Below, in pieces: positions 1 through 8,698 of a DNA stretch of 43,475 nt. The stretch lies in contig JAFGFQ010000052.1 of NCBI GenBank assembly GCA_016930995.1, forward strand, positions 1 to 43,475, in the 5' to 3' direction. The translations under genes and the position numbers were made by a program. Source of the DNA: Thermoplasmatota archaeon. GTDB taxonomy: Archaea > Thermoplasmatota > E2 > DHVEG-1. The notes under the pieces are model-generated. The model saw nothing but the letters and a program-made list of their open reading frames with translations. It was not told the origin of the DNA and ran no database searches. Position 1 is the first letter of the stretch. Every line of letters begins with the position of its first letter.

Positions 1-563
1 CCATATGATTCACCTCGAGTGATACCAGATGCTATCAGATGTGCGACTCGAATTGGTTCAGGTATGACACCACGTATGGTAGATATATTTATTATTTCTT
101 TTGCCTCTTCTAATGATAGTCCTGTGATCTTAATGTAAATCGGGTTATGATGAGTAGGGATCTTGTGCAGTGTTCCTTTATTTAACAGGCTCCATCGTTC
201 CGCCCAGTCCTCGAAATTTTTCTGCAACGCATGGTGTATTTTTTGTAAATCTGGTTTGTCTCTTGTGATGGTAATGACGGGGAGATCTGTAGTCGTTGAG
301 AGCTCATCAATATCAACGACGTTAAAACCTCCAAGGCAAGCCCCGTCTAGCATAATGACTTTGAGTTGTCGTCTATGCCGAGACTGTTGAATCATTTGTC
401 TACAGACTGCTGTCGCCTCTTTTCCATCGACAGTGACGTGGCTGCATAAAACGCATTCGAGGTATTCACCGCCTCGCATGACGACACCGATAACCGTAGA
501 AGAGTTATCAAGAAAGTTAAACGGCGCGTCATCAATTCCAAGGATGCGAATTTGTTGTTTCAT
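1..563 (-). CDS. DUF99 (UPF0215) family protein, 3' end cut by window edge
   Basis: The reverse strand reads open from an ATG at 563 to the window edge (187 codons seen). It begins MKQQIRILGIDDAPFNF and contains GVVMRGGEYLECVL, KVIMLDGACLGGFNVVDI and a late LIASGITRGES. This is the pattern of the archaeal DUF99 family: an early GIDDAPF, a central (L/I)DGxxxxGFNVVD, and a C-terminal IAxGxxxGES. Family members are roughly 190 residues, so only a few residues are probably missing. Function is unknown; an RNase H/endonuclease V-like fold has been suggested for the family, which I cannot test here. No clear Shine-Dalgarno sequence precedes the start. It diverges from the dcd-like gene at 783. Confidence 0.85.
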   Translation of the reverse strand, partial: MKQQIRILGIDDAPFNFLDNSSTVIGVVMRGGEYLECVLCSHVTVDGKEATAVCRQMIQQSRHRRQLKVIMLDGACLGGFNVVDIDELSTTTDLPVITITRDKPDLQKIHHALQKNFEDWAERWSLLNKGTLHKIPTHHNPIYIKITGLSLEEAKEIINISTIRGVIPEPIRVAHLIASGITRGESY

Positions 564-742
564 CAAACAAATAAAAATCAACCATCTATTAAGAATGTTT
601 CCCTAGTGATGTACGCTCTTCTACCCCCATTGTTCCTCTGATGAATGATGCTTTTTCTTTTAGTTTCCATTGAACGAAACGGATAGTCTGTTTTTTCAAC
701 TATAGTACATGAAGAGATTCTTATAAGTACGTACATGTACAT

Positions 743-752
743 ACTATATATT
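743..752 (+). promoter_or_regulatory. TATA element for the dCTP deaminase-family gene
   Basis: The stretch ctatatatta lies 31-40 bases upstream of the ATG at 783, the spacing expected for a nearly leaderless archaeal transcript. A second TATA-like element (cttataagta, about 719-728) and a 10-bp palindrome gtacatgtac (731-740) lie just upstream. Assignment is by sequence and position only. Confidence 0.45.
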
Positions 753-782
753 ATAGCGATTCTTACTATCATAGGTAGTCTT

Positions 783-1289
783 ATGTTACTTTCTGATCGT
801 TCCATCCAGCAACTCTTGAAAAAGAAACGATTGATAATCGAACCAACTCCGATTTTAAAATCAGCATCCATACGAGTTCATTTATCAAATCAATTTGCGA
901 AGCCCGACGGGAACATCGAGCGGAAAACGTCCCATCTTCTCAAACCAAAACAGTTGATTCTTAGTTCAACACTGGAGTATATAAAGATGCCACATGACCA
1001 TGCAGGGTTATACGATGGTTCGACAACCTTAGCACGAGTTGGAATCACGTCTCATATGGGAAGCATGTTTATCTCTCCTGGTTCTGAGGGAAATCTTACC
1101 CTTGAAATCTTTAACGCATCAGAGAAAGCATTTCTCCTGCAATCCAAGATGAGGATTGGGCAGATTCTCATCATGAAACTTGATTCACCAGTACAGAACC
1201 CTCAACCTGTTCTATCCTCGTACAGAGGAAAAAACCACAGAGGTCTTGTACTTCATGATGAAAAACAACTCTACAGAAAACGAAAATAA
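783..1289 (+). CDS. dCTP deaminase / dUTPase superfamily protein, divergent
   Basis: The protein (168 aa from 783) starts MLLSDRSIQQLLKKKRL, the usual Dcd opening (xLSDRxIxxxI). It continues with TTLARVGITSH and then ISPGSEGNLTLEIFN, which match the substrate-binding LARxG segment and the PGxxGxxxLE segment carrying the catalytic glutamate. The family deaminates dCTP to dUTP or hydrolyses dUTP, keeping uracil out of DNA. The open frame extends 16 codons upstream with a hydrophobic stretch, but the Dcd opening and an upstream aggtag favour 783. Two conserved spots diverge: the usual SVDLRLG reads ASIRVHL, and the usual GRSSLAR reads GSTTLAR. Activity is therefore uncertain although the fold assignment is good. 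Confidence 0.75.
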   Translation: MLLSDRSIQQLLKKKRLIIEPTPILKSASIRVHLSNQFAKPDGNIERKTSHLLKPKQLILSSTLEYIKMPHDHAGLYDGSTTLARVGITSHMGSMFISPGSEGNLTLEIFNASEKAFLLQSKMRIGQILIMKLDSPVQNPQPVLSSYRGKNHRGLVLHDEKQLYRKRK

Positions 1290-1356
1290 CATAATGTTTA
1301 AAGAAAAGGTTCATCGTAATGGACAGCATTGTTACATAGAGGGAATCCAGCTTTTT

Positions 1357-1590
1357 TTAGAACGTAAGACCAGTTAATGTTTTTGTGTCAAGCACGCCAG
1401 TGATTGATCGTATTTTATTAACGATGATAGTCCCGAGTTCTTCAAAATCATTTGCATCAATTTTTGCGATCAGATCGTATTCTCCAAATAACGGATGGAG
1501 TTCAACGACCTGCGGTATTTTCGATAATTTGTTGTAGACCTCATGTTCCTGTGCTGGAGCGACGTTTATCAAAACAAATCCAATCGCCAT
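1357..1590 (-). CDS. Stand-alone Lrp/AsnC ligand-binding (RAM) domain protein
   Basis: This 77-aa protein, starting MAIGFVLINVAPAQEHEVY, is a complete RAM/AsnC ligand-binding domain with no helix-turn-helix. The pattern (F)VLINVxPxxExxVYxxLxxIPxVxExHxLFGEYDLIAKI is typical of the beta-alpha-beta dimerisation and effector-binding domain of Lrp regulators. Single-domain versions bind amino acids and can form ring oligomers or pair with full-length Lrp proteins. A strong ribosome site (aaggaggaag) precedes the ATG by about 5 bases. It follows the zinc-ribbon gene (stop at 1667) on the same strand by 76 bases, so the two are probably cotranscribed. Confidence 0.88.
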   Translation of the reverse strand: MAIGFVLINVAPAQEHEVYNKLSKIPQVVELHPLFGEYDLIAKIDANDFEELGTIIVNKIRSITGVLDTKTLTGLTF

Positions 1591-1666
1591 TTTTCTTCCT
1601 CCTTTCTTTCTATCATTTTCAATATAGGTTCTTCTGTTATGGTTGATATGTCATCATACCTTGAAC

Positions 1667-1789
1667 CTACGGTTCTAGTTCGTCAGCACTCATTTGTCCA
1701 CTTGCTGCAAGTTTACAACTTTCGCAAATCCCTTCCATTTCCTCTTCCGGTTCAAGTTCATCTCCACAAACAGAGCAATACAGTGGCAT
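1667..1789 (-). CDS. 40-aa zinc-ribbon miniprotein
   Basis: Reading the minus strand from ATG 1789 gives a 40-aa protein beginning MPLYCSVCGDELEPEEEMEG, with CxxC pairs at residues 5/8 and 22/25 and an acidic remainder. Two CxxC knuckles 13 residues apart are a classic zinc ribbon. A gagaggga ribosome site precedes the ATG, and a TATA element and a short inverted repeat lie further upstream, so expression is likely. No specific family is recognised; candidates are a small regulatory or adaptor protein. Its downstream neighbour is the lone AsnC ligand-binding domain. Confidence 0.7.
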   Translation of the reverse strand: MPLYCSVCGDELEPEEEMEGICESCKLAASGQMSADELEP

Positions 1790-1804
1790 AGTAGACCATC
1801 CCTC

Positions 1805-1819
1805 TCACTGTAGCAGTGA
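1805..1819. promoter_or_regulatory. Inverted repeat in the leader of the zinc-ribbon gene
   Basis: TCACTG-TAG-CAGTGA is a perfect 6-bp inverted repeat with a 3-base spacer. It lies between the TATA element (1847-1856) and the ATG (1789) of the zinc-ribbon gene. It could be an operator or an RNA hairpin in the leader. Confidence 0.35.
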
Positions 1820-1846
1820 AGAGTATTACCTTGCAATAGGATTATT

Positions 1847-1856
1847 GTTTATAAAG
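1847..1856 (-). promoter_or_regulatory. TATA element of the zinc-ribbon / AsnC-domain unit
   Basis: On the minus strand this reads ctttataaac, a good archaeal TATA box about 60 bases upstream of the ATG at 1789. Confidence 0.5.
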
Positions 1857-2009
1857 TCTTTTCTTTCTCCGCTCATTTCTCACCCACTAAATTTTTTTAT
1901 TTTTTTTAAAAAATACAATAATGGATCTCCATCGGTGTAAAAAAATTTTAATATGTGTTTTTCGATACGGAGTACGTAGTGAGTCTTTTACGATGAAAGG
2001 GAGAACCAC

Positions 2010-2987
2010 ATGGATTTGACGGGCCTTCACACTGATGATGAGCCCCCACCTCTTGATGGTGTTGGAGATACTCTTTTTTCTCAAGCCAGAAACCTTGAGC
2101 GTCTGCTCGGCTTCAAAAACATCTTTTTAAAATTCGAGGGTGGGAACCCAACAGGGACACAGAAAGATAGAATATCACAATATCACGTTAAGAAAGCGAT
2201 CCTGGAAGGATATGATACGATCACTGTTGGGACCTGCGGGAATTATGGTGTGTCACTTGCGTATTTCGCACAGCTCGCTGGGTTAAAAGCCAAGATACTC
2301 ATCCCTGAGCAGTACTATGTTGCACCGAAACGAAAAGAAGAACTGCAGAAAATGAATGCAGAGATTCTTCCCATTGATGGGAAATACGAAGATGCTGTCG
2401 AAGAAAGCCGCAGACTCGCACGCATGGAGCATGTGTACGATGCCAATCCAGGGAACGGCAATGAGGGATGGCGTGGGTACATGTCTATTGCCTATGAGAT
2501 CTATCGACAGCTTGGGCGAGTACCAACTGCAGTCGCAACCCCGGTTGGAAACGGAACAACGCTCGTGGGGATTTACCATGGATTCAAAACCTTACTAGAT
2601 ACCAACATCATTGATCACATGCCTCACCTCGTTGGTGCCTCTACACCAGGAGGGAACCCCATCATTAAAGGTTTCAAGACAGGTGCGTCGAAGACAGAGG
2701 ACCTTCAACCGATAGAGATTAAGGAAACAAGCATCAATGAGCCACTCATCGCGTATCATTCCTATGACGGGGATGATGCGTTGCATGCGATTTATAAGAC
2801 CAACGGCTGGGCTGATTATGCATCTGATGCGTGCATGTTGAGGTTTCATACATTGCTTCGAGATTTAGAAGGACTGCATGTTCTTCCCGCGTCAGCAAGC
2901 CCGATTGAAGCATTGATTAAATTCAAAGAACATCGGGTCTTGAATAGCGATTATGTGATTGTTCTCACGGGGAGAAAATTTAGATAA
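2010..2987 (+). CDS. Threonine-synthase-like PLP enzyme (fold type II)
   Basis: The protein has 325 aa. It carries the PLP lysine motif NPTGTQKDRIS (K52), the asparagine-loop TCGNYGVSLAYFAQLAGL, a phosphate-binding PVGNGTTLVG, and a C-terminal VIVLTGRK equivalent to the VLTGHG end of threonine synthases. It belongs to the threonine synthase/cysteate synthase/diaminopropionate synthase branch of fold-type II enzymes, which do beta or gamma eliminations and replacements. The substrate cannot be read from the sequence. It is shorter than canonical threonine synthase (no N-terminal zinc-ribbon domain). A ribosome site gaaaggga precedes the ATG. It heads a three-gene operon with DUF1611 and MurL-like genes, which argues for a dedicated pathway rather than housekeeping threonine synthesis. 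Confidence 0.8.
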   Translation: MDLTGLHTDDEPPPLDGVGDTLFSQARNLERLLGFKNIFLKFEGGNPTGTQKDRISQYHVKKAILEGYDTITVGTCGNYGVSLAYFAQLAGLKAKILIPEQYYVAPKRKEELQKMNAEILPIDGKYEDAVEESRRLARMEHVYDANPGNGNEGWRGYMSIAYEIYRQLGRVPTAVATPVGNGTTLVGIYHGFKTLLDTNIIDHMPHLVGASTPGGNPIIKGFKTGASKTEDLQPIEIKETSINEPLIAYHSYDGDDALHAIYKTNGWADYASDACMLRFHTLLRDLEGLHVLPASASPIEALIKFKEHRVLNSDYVIVLTGRKFR

Positions 2988-3013
2988 AGATTCTACCATG
3001 GATTGATTTCTGT

Positions 3014-4069
3014 ATGCCAAAGACTCGCGCGATGGTCTATGCGGACCGTTTTTACAACTGTGCGGATGGGAAGACCGCCCATGGGCTTGTCCGTTTTAGT
3101 AACAGATTTGATGTGGTCTGTGTGGTTGATACGACATTGCCAGTCGGTGACGCCGCTGAGTTTTTGGACAAAAAAAAGAAAGGGATACCATTATTGAACA
3201 ATCTTGATGAGGCATTCATACAAACAAAACCAGAAACATTCGTAATCGGAGCGGTATCCGAGGGAGGGATGCTTCCTGACGGATATGATGCTGCGGTAGA
3301 CTGGGCGTTGTCGAAAGGTTTGGATATCGTCTCCGGTCTTCATCAGTTTCTTTCAGACGACCCCCGGTTTATCCAACAGGCACAAAAATATCATTGTACG
3401 ATTACAGATGTTCGGAAAATCTTTCGTGACTACAAACGATTCTATACCGGCGACATCACCAATGTCCCTTCGTTAAAAATCGCACTTATTGGTACGGACT
3501 CTGCGATTGGAAAAAGAACGCTTGCGATCCTCCTCGTTGAAGAATTGCGAAGAAGAGGTAAAATTGCCGATATGATTTTCACAGGTCAAACCGGATGGCT
3601 GCAGGGCTGGCCGCATGGCGTGGTCTTAGATGCGATGATCAATGATTTTGTTTCAGGGGGAATTGAAGGGGCGATTCTTGAGTCCTGGATGGATTTGCAT
3701 CCGGAGTTCATGATCATCGAAGGCCAAGGAAGCTTGGTCCATCCGTTCTTCCCTGGTGGTTTTGAGATTTTAACTGCAAGTCAAGTACAAGGGTTTATTC
3801 TCGTTGATGCTCCGAAACGTCCCCATCTTGATGGTTTTCCTGGTCACCCGATGCCCGACCCGCGACGTGTGGTCAACATCGCTGAATTACTCACGGAAAA
3901 AAAACTAGTTGGTGTTGGTATTAACCATGAGCGTATGAGCAACAAAGATATTGATCAGGCAAAATACTCCTATAAAGAGTTGTTCCATGTACCTGTTTCA
4001 GATCCCCTCTCCGATGGTGTGGAGGATCTTGTCGATGCAGTGGAGACGCTGTTTAATGAGAAAAAATAA
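3014..4069 (+). CDS. DUF1611 (DgcN-like) P-loop protein
   Basis: The 351-aa protein matches the DUF1611 layout. An N-terminal Rossmann-like domain (MVYADRFYNCADGKTAHGLVRFS ... VDTTLPVGDAAEFLD, then GLHQFLSDDP) is followed by a P-loop GTDSAIGKRT near residues 160-169. TGQTGWLQGWPHGVVLDA, DFVSGGIE and the IIEGQGSLVHP signature come after it. Characterised bacterial members (DgcN) N-acetylate D-glutamate in D-Glu catabolism, usually beside an enolase-superfamily epimerase. No such epimerase is next door here; a MurL-like gene is instead. The gene starts 26 bases after the PLP gene stop and its end overlaps the next ORF by 14 bases, so translation is probably coupled. The exact substrate is unknown. 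Confidence 0.85.
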   Translation: MPKTRAMVYADRFYNCADGKTAHGLVRFSNRFDVVCVVDTTLPVGDAAEFLDKKKKGIPLLNNLDEAFIQTKPETFVIGAVSEGGMLPDGYDAAVDWALSKGLDIVSGLHQFLSDDPRFIQQAQKYHCTITDVRKIFRDYKRFYTGDITNVPSLKIALIGTDSAIGKRTLAILLVEELRRRGKIADMIFTGQTGWLQGWPHGVVLDAMINDFVSGGIEGAILESWMDLHPEFMIIEGQGSLVHPFFPGGFEILTASQVQGFILVDAPKRPHLDGFPGHPMPDPRRVVNIAELLTEKKLVGVGINHERMSNKDIDQAKYSYKELFHVPVSDPLSDGVEDLVDAVETLFNEKK

Positions 4070-5519
4070 TCTCCTTTGTCTTTCATCGATTTCTCTCTCA
4101 GATCCAATCATCAAAGGCAAAATGGCAATTGCTGATATCACACTTACTGAGTCGAATGGTAAGAAACATCAGTTCCGGCTCATGAACAAATATGAACAAT
4201 GTCTTCATGAAAATCATGTAGCGTTGCTTCGACTTGCGTTTTGCATGCCGTTGCTGAACTATGGGCTCTTCTCAAAAAAAATCCACTTGGAGTTTACAGT
4301 CAGTAACGCTGATTTTTCGCTACTCACAGACCTCAATGGTATTTTCAGTCGTGAAATCTTCGTTAATAAAATTGCGAAGGGAGACAATCCGTATGTCCTT
4401 TCTGAGTTTTTACCAGATCCTAAGAAAATAAAACCCACTGATGGGAATCCACAGGCAGTGATTCATCCGATACAAGTTGTGGCTGACACGTCAATTCATG
4501 AAGGCGTGGATCCTTCGAAGGCAGGTGTCTTATCAAGCGGTGGGAAAGACAGCTTATTGACCTACGGTTTGCTCAAAGAACTCGGCTCAACTACCTACCC
4601 GTTCTATGTCAATGAAAGTGGAGGTCATTGGCGAACCGCGCTAACCGCGTATAATTATCATAAAAGAATCGAACCACTTACACAAAGAGTCTGGACGAAT
4701 GTCGATCGGTTTTATGGTTTCATGCTTGATCATCTACTGTTCATACGCCCAGATCATAGAAGAATCTGGCATGATACCTATCCGATTCGACTCTGTATTT
4801 TTCCCTTCTATGTTTTTAGCTTGCTGCCTGTTTTTATTGACGAAAGAATAGGAAATGTGCTTTTAGGAAGTGAGTTTGACGATCTCCGTTATGAGACTCG
4901 TTTCAAGGGAATCCAGCATTATTTTGGTGTCTATGATCAACATCAGGATTATGATATGCGGATGAACAAGTGGTATCAGCAACGGATCCCTGGCATGTAT
5001 CAATGGTCCGCATTGCGAAACATCTCTGGTCTTATCGACCAGAACATCCTGGTTCGTCGATATCCTGAGCTGGCCAGGCAACAACGCTCGTGTCATTCCT
5101 GTCGTATCAAAGATGGTATAATCTATCCGTGTGGGACCTGTTCGAAATGTCTTGGTATTCTCCTATATCTTTTAGCAAATAACATCGATCCCCGCCTCAT
5201 GAAATACCAGAAAAAAGATATCGAGTATTTCTACAAAAACGTAGGAACCTCTTCTCTGAAGCTTGATAAAGATGAGCAAGATAAATCCTTTTTCCTTCTC
5301 AGGCAACATGGATCCGTTCCAAAGGTGAACTGTGTCGATCATGTTGAAAAAATCCATCTTCATCCTTCGACCTGTGATATTGGTTTGTACCCAGAACAAT
5401 ATCGTAATGGATTGCTACGAATTCTTGAGGAATACACGACCGGGTATTGTTCACTAAAAGAAGGAGAATGGGTACCGACAGAACGATGGCAGGACCCTAC
5501 CGCTACAATAACTCCTTAA
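4056..5519 (+). CDS. PP-loop ATPase resembling MurL-type ATP-dependent epimerases
   Basis: From ATG 4056 (ggaga ribosome site at 4042-4046) the protein has 487 aa. An N-terminal domain of about 150 residues is followed by a pyrophosphatase-type loop SSGGKDS (160-166). LLGSEFDD and a HQDYDMRMNKWYQQ stretch come next. A cysteine cluster C346-x2-C349-x9-C359-x2-C362-x2-C365 (CHSC...CGTCSKC) probably binds zinc, as in QueC relatives. From memory, the order GGKDS, NHQ-like segment, S-LR segment, SC and CGxCxKC matches MurL, the Xanthomonas enzyme that adenylates and epimerises the terminal glutamate of UDP-MurNAc-Ala-Glu. A MurL-like role on another glutamyl or carboxylate substrate is inference; a QueC-type ligase is the alternative. 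An upstream extension of the frame from 3951 lies inside DUF1611 and is rejected as the start. Confidence 0.7.
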   Translation: MRKNNLLCLSSISLSDPIIKGKMAIADITLTESNGKKHQFRLMNKYEQCLHENHVALLRLAFCMPLLNYGLFSKKIHLEFTVSNADFSLLTDLNGIFSREIFVNKIAKGDNPYVLSEFLPDPKKIKPTDGNPQAVIHPIQVVADTSIHEGVDPSKAGVLSSGGKDSLLTYGLLKELGSTTYPFYVNESGGHWRTALTAYNYHKRIEPLTQRVWTNVDRFYGFMLDHLLFIRPDHRRIWHDTYPIRLCIFPFYVFSLLPVFIDERIGNVLLGSEFDDLRYETRFKGIQHYFGVYDQHQDYDMRMNKWYQQRIPGMYQWSALRNISGLIDQNILVRRYPELARQQRSCHSCRIKDGIIYPCGTCSKCLGILLYLLANNIDPRLMKYQKKDIEYFYKNVGTSSLKLDKDEQDKSFFLLRQHGSVPKVNCVDHVEKIHLHPSTCDIGLYPEQYRNGLLRILEEYTTGYCSLKEGEWVPTERWQDPTATITP

Positions 5520-5973
5520 CCATCCGGTACGCATCGCGAGTGCCCTCGTGGTCAAAGTAATAGTAATGCCGCAGCAACTTAATTTTTTTGAACCCTGCAT
5601 GTTCATACAGTTTCAATGCCACCTGATTTGTTATCGCGGCCTCAAGTCTGATTTTTCGAATCCCTTTTTTTCTAAGATGTTCTTCTGCAGAGGTAAGTAA
5701 CCTTCGACCGATTCCTTTATTACGATAGGAAGGGTCGACATTGATTGTTTCAATACCTGCAACCGTAGTTCCTTTACTATAAAGAATGATGAGAAAACCT
5801 CGGATAAGATTGTCACTTTCTTCAATCAGAACAGTGCTATGTGCTTTGGTAAGAAGATATCGGAGTTGTCGGCGTGAATATGCATGTTCTTTTTGGAAAC
5901 AGAGCTGCTCTAGGTCAACCATTCGTTCAAAATCTTTCAGCGTTGCGTTTCTGATACGACCCGTGATATGCAT
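5503..5973 (-). CDS. RimI-like GNAT N-acetyltransferase
   Basis: The 156-aa protein begins [26 protein letters not shown]. It has the acetyl-CoA loop [15 protein letters not shown] (R/QxxGxG/A motif) and a final [22 protein letters not shown], typical of RimI/ArdA-like enzymes that acetylate protein N-termini or small amines. The 3' end overlaps the MurL-like gene tail-to-tail by 17 bases. It shares the 5974-6083 upstream interval divergently with the copper ATPase. Its target is not predictable from sequence. Confidence 0.88.
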   Translation of the reverse strand: MHITGRIRNATLKDFERMVDLEQLCFQKEHAYSRRQLRYLLTKAHSTVLIEESDNLIRGFLIILYSKGTTVAGIETINVDPSYRNKGIGRRLLTSAEEHLRKKGIRKIRLEAAITNQVALKLYEHAGFKKIKLLRHYYYFDHEGTRDAYRMVKELL

Positions 5974-6031
5974 ACAAGAAGGGTACAGTGTCTGTTCAAA
6001 TAATTTTTTCTTTACAAGATACTTCCACGTA

Positions 6032-6042
6032 TTTTATATATA
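6032..6042 (+). promoter_or_regulatory. TATA element for the copper ATPase operon
   Basis: ttttatatata lies about 45 bases before the ATG at 6084, placing transcription start near 6067 and leaving a short leader that contains the aaggag ribosome site (6071-6076). Confidence 0.5.
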
Positions 6043-6083
6043 ATGAAACCTGTTTTCTTTTCTATCCTACAAGGAGCTTGTGT

Positions 6084-8519
6084 ATGGTACAAGAGAAGAA
6101 GAAGGCTGAATTAAAAATCTCAGGGATGACCTGTGCGATGTGTTCGTCGACCATTGCGAAATCCCTTGCGGGTCTCCCCGGTGTACTGAAGGCTCAGGTT
6201 AATCTTGGCAACGAGCTAGCATCTGTGGAATATGATCCTGCTCAAGTCAATCTTCTTGATTTAGAGAAAGCGGTCACCGACGTCGGATATGGTATTGTCA
6301 ATGAGAAAGTAATTCTGAAAATCGGTGGAATGACCTGTACGACCTGCGAAAAAACCGTTACTGAGGCGTTAACAAATCTCGATGGAGTCCTTAAGGTATC
6401 TGTAAACCTTGCGACAGAAAAAGCTACAGTCATCTATAATCGGCGGATGGTTCATCTCTCTGAGATGAAGAATGCAGTCGAACAGGTAGGGTACCAGTAT
6501 CTTGGCATCGAAGGCGGAGAGGATCTTTCATCGGAGATCCGAGAAAAAGACCTCAGAGGGAAACGAATTCGGATTTCTATTGGGTTTCTTGTTGGGGTTC
6601 CCTTGATGGTTCTTATGTATGTCCATCCTTTTCTATCGATGGAAATGGTTTCGTATTTATCATTGGTCGTTTCAACACCCACGTTTCTCTATATCAGCCA
6701 TCCGATATTCTCTGCAGGGTATCATGCATTACGAAAGAAGACACTCACCATGGATGTGATGTATTCTATGGGAATCGGGGTTGCCTATATCTCAAGTGTT
6801 CTGGGGACGTTTCGTCTCGTGTTAACTCATGAATTTTTATTTTATGAAACCGCGGTGTTGCTTGCGACGTTTTTAATGCTTGGGCGTTATCTTGAGACAA
6901 AAGCAAAAGGCAAAACCTCTGATGCCATCAAGAAACTCGCAGGCCTTCAGGTGAAGACAGCACTGTTGCTTCAGGGAGAACGGGAAGTGGAGGTGGCTAT
7001 TGAGGATGTCGTGATCGATGATGTAGTAATCGTCAAACCAGGAGCAAAAATCCCTGTCGATGGTGTTGTCATACAGGGGGAAAGTTATGTTGATGAGTCA
7101 ATGGTCACTGGCGAACCACTCCCCGTGGTAAAACAACAAGGAAGCGTGGTGATTGGAGGAACGTTGAATACGAATAGCGTATTGCGGGTTAAGGCTACGA
7201 AAATCGGCAAAGACAGTTTACTTGCTCAGATTATTGCCTTGGTGGAGGAAGCGCAAGGTTCTCGACCTGCGGTGCAGCGCATCGCCGATACGGCGGTGAC
7301 CTATTTTATCCCTGCGGTGTTGACCATCGCGGTGGTTTCGTTTTTGGCATGGTATTTCGTGCTCGGCGGTACATTGCTTTTTAGTGTGACTGCGTTAATC
7401 TCTGTTTTAGTAATTGCATGTCCATGCGCACTTGGGCTTGCAACACCAACCGCGGTCACGGTAGGAATCGGTCGAGGTGCGGAGTTAGGGATTCTGATAA
7501 AGAATGGGGAGGCTTTGGAGATATCGGAGAGGATCACATCGATGGTGTTTGATAAGACCGGGACTCTGACGAAGGGTAAACCTGAAGTGACCGATATCGT
7601 TGGTGTGGATACAGAGGAGTCATTACTATTAAAGATGGCTGCAAGCGTAGAGGCAAATTCTTTGCATCCTCTTGCTGAGGCAATTATACAAAAAGCAAAG
7701 GAACAAGATATTCCTATCAAGCAGTCCGATGGCTTTGATACGTTTGCAGGGAAAGGGGTTCAGGCGACGGTGAATGGGACGGTTGTGTTAGTAGGCAATC
7801 GACTTCTTTTCAAGGAACAAGGGATTATGGTTTCGACAAAAGTCGAAGCACAGGTAGCTGAGTTGGAGATGAAGGGAAAGACAGTGATGTTTGTTGCATT
7901 TGACCAACGATTTACTGGTTTTATCGCCATCGCTGATGTGGTAAAGGAAACAACACCAGTATCGATGCAGGAGTTCAAGAAAATGGGGATGCGACTGGTG
8001 ATGATTACCGGTGATAACGCCAGGACCGCAACGGCGGTTGCACAGCAAATCGGTATCGATGAGGTGCGTGCCGAGGTGCTACCTTCGGAAAAAGCCCTTG
8101 AGGTCAAAAAACTACAAGAGGCGGGGGAGGTGGTCGCGTTCATTGGTGATGGCATCAATGATGCACCAGCACTCGCCCAGGCTGATGTCGGTATCGCAAT
8201 TGGCAGTGGAACTGATATCGCGATTGAGAGTGGAGAAATCGTGCTTGTAAAAAGCGATTTGTTGGATTGCGTTGCTGCAGTGCAGCTGAGTCGGAAGGTC
8301 ATGCGGCGGATTAAGCAAAACCTGTTTTGGGCTTTTGCGTATAACACAGCGTTAATCCCGGTCGCTGCAGGGGTGTTATTCCCATTTTTTGGTATTATGT
8401 TTCGACCGGAATTTGCTGGGCTTGCTATGGCACTCAGTTCAGTGACGGTCGTGACACTTTCGTTGTTGTTAAAACGATATATGCCACCAGCAAAGGAGGT
8501 AGGACAGCATGGCGGTTGA
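6084..8519 (+). CDS. copA: Copper-translocating P1B-type ATPase, CopA-like, two HMA domains
   Basis: The 811-aa protein starts [17 protein letters not shown], chosen for aaggag 7 bases upstream. Two heavy-metal-associated domains carry CxxC at residues 17/20 (GMTCAMC) and 85/88 (GMTCTTC). They are followed by transmembrane helices, the actuator MVTGEPLPV, the metal-site CPC (446-448, [13 protein letters not shown]), the phosphorylated DKTGTLTKG (D490), the P1B signature HPLAEAI, and [19 protein letters not shown] with this surrounding sequence points to Cu(I) efflux across the cytoplasmic membrane. The stop overlaps the start of the YHS gene by 11 bases, indicating coupled translation. A long reverse-strand frame at 7760-8557 is a shadow. 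Confidence 0.95.
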   Translation: MVQEKKKAELKISGMTCAMCSSTIAKSLAGLPGVLKAQVNLGNELASVEYDPAQVNLLDLEKAVTDVGYGIVNEKVILKIGGMTCTTCEKTVTEALTNLDGVLKVSVNLATEKATVIYNRRMVHLSEMKNAVEQVGYQYLGIEGGEDLSSEIREKDLRGKRIRISIGFLVGVPLMVLMYVHPFLSMEMVSYLSLVVSTPTFLYISHPIFSAGYHALRKKTLTMDVMYSMGIGVAYISSVLGTFRLVLTHEFLFYETAVLLATFLMLGRYLETKAKGKTSDAIKKLAGLQVKTALLLQGEREVEVAIEDVVIDDVVIVKPGAKIPVDGVVIQGESYVDESMVTGEPLPVVKQQGSVVIGGTLNTNSVLRVKATKIGKDSLLAQIIALVEEAQGSRPAVQRIADTAVTYFIPAVLTIAVVSFLAWYFVLGGTLLFSVTALISVLVIACPCALGLATPTAVTVGIGRGAELGILIKNGEALEISERITSMVFDKTGTLTKGKPEVTDIVGVDTEESLLLKMAASVEANSLHPLAEAIIQKAKEQDIPIKQSDGFDTFAGKGVQATVNGTVVLVGNRLLFKEQGIMVSTKVEAQVAELEMKGKTVMFVAFDQRFTGFIAIADVVKETTPVSMQEFKKMGMRLVMITGDNARTATAVAQQIGIDEVRAEVLPSEKALEVKKLQEAGEVVAFIGDGINDAPALAQADVGIAIGSGTDIAIESGEIVLVKSDLLDCVAAVQLSRKVMRRIKQNLFWAFAYNTALIPVAAGVLFPFFGIMFRPEFAGLAMALSSVTVVTLSLLLKRYMPPAKEVGQHGG

Positions 8520-8658
8520 TCCGATTTGTAAGATGAACGTTGATGAGAAGACAGCAAGATTCAGTAGTTTTTATAAGGGGAAAACCTATTATTTCTGTGC
8601 ACCAGGTTGTAAAAGAACATTTGATGCGCATCCCGAGCAGTATTCTAATGAACAGTAA
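8509..8658 (+). CDS. 49-aa YHS-domain metal-binding protein
   Basis: From ATG 8509 the 49-aa product begins [18 protein letters not shown] and continues to [25 protein letters not shown]. This is a full YHS domain: DPxCxMxVD, then YYFCxxxCxxxFxxxPxxY. YHS domains occur free or inside copper ATPases, where their cysteines (here C7, C30 and C34) are thought to bind metal. An unusually strong ribosome site (aaggaggtagg) sits inside the ATPase coding end, and the ATG overlaps the ATPase stop by 11 bases. It is likely a copper-delivery or accessory partner of the CopA-like pump. Confidence 0.88.
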   Translation: MAVDPICKMNVDEKTARFSSFYKGKTYYFCAPGCKRTFDAHPEQYSNEQ

Positions 8659-8698
8659 ATATCCCTAAGGGCCTCTGGAGTGTCGCCATCTTGGGCAT

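Noticed and set aside
578..871. 97-codon minus-strand frame between the DUF99 and dcd-like genes
   Set aside because: It crosses both promoter elements and overlaps the dcd-like start, has no ribosome site and resembles no family.
1180..1377. 65-codon plus frame near the end of the dcd-like gene
   Set aside because: Overlaps the real gene and the AsnC-domain gene end; no ribosome site or recognisable pattern.
3951..4055. Upstream extension of the MurL-like frame
   Set aside because: It lies inside the DUF1611 gene; ATG 4056 has ggaga at proper spacing and gives the normal operon overlap.
7760..8557. 265-codon open frame on the minus strand
   Set aside because: It lies wholly opposite the copper ATPase, its translation is Ser/Thr/Pro-rich without domain pattern, and the plus-strand gene is certain.
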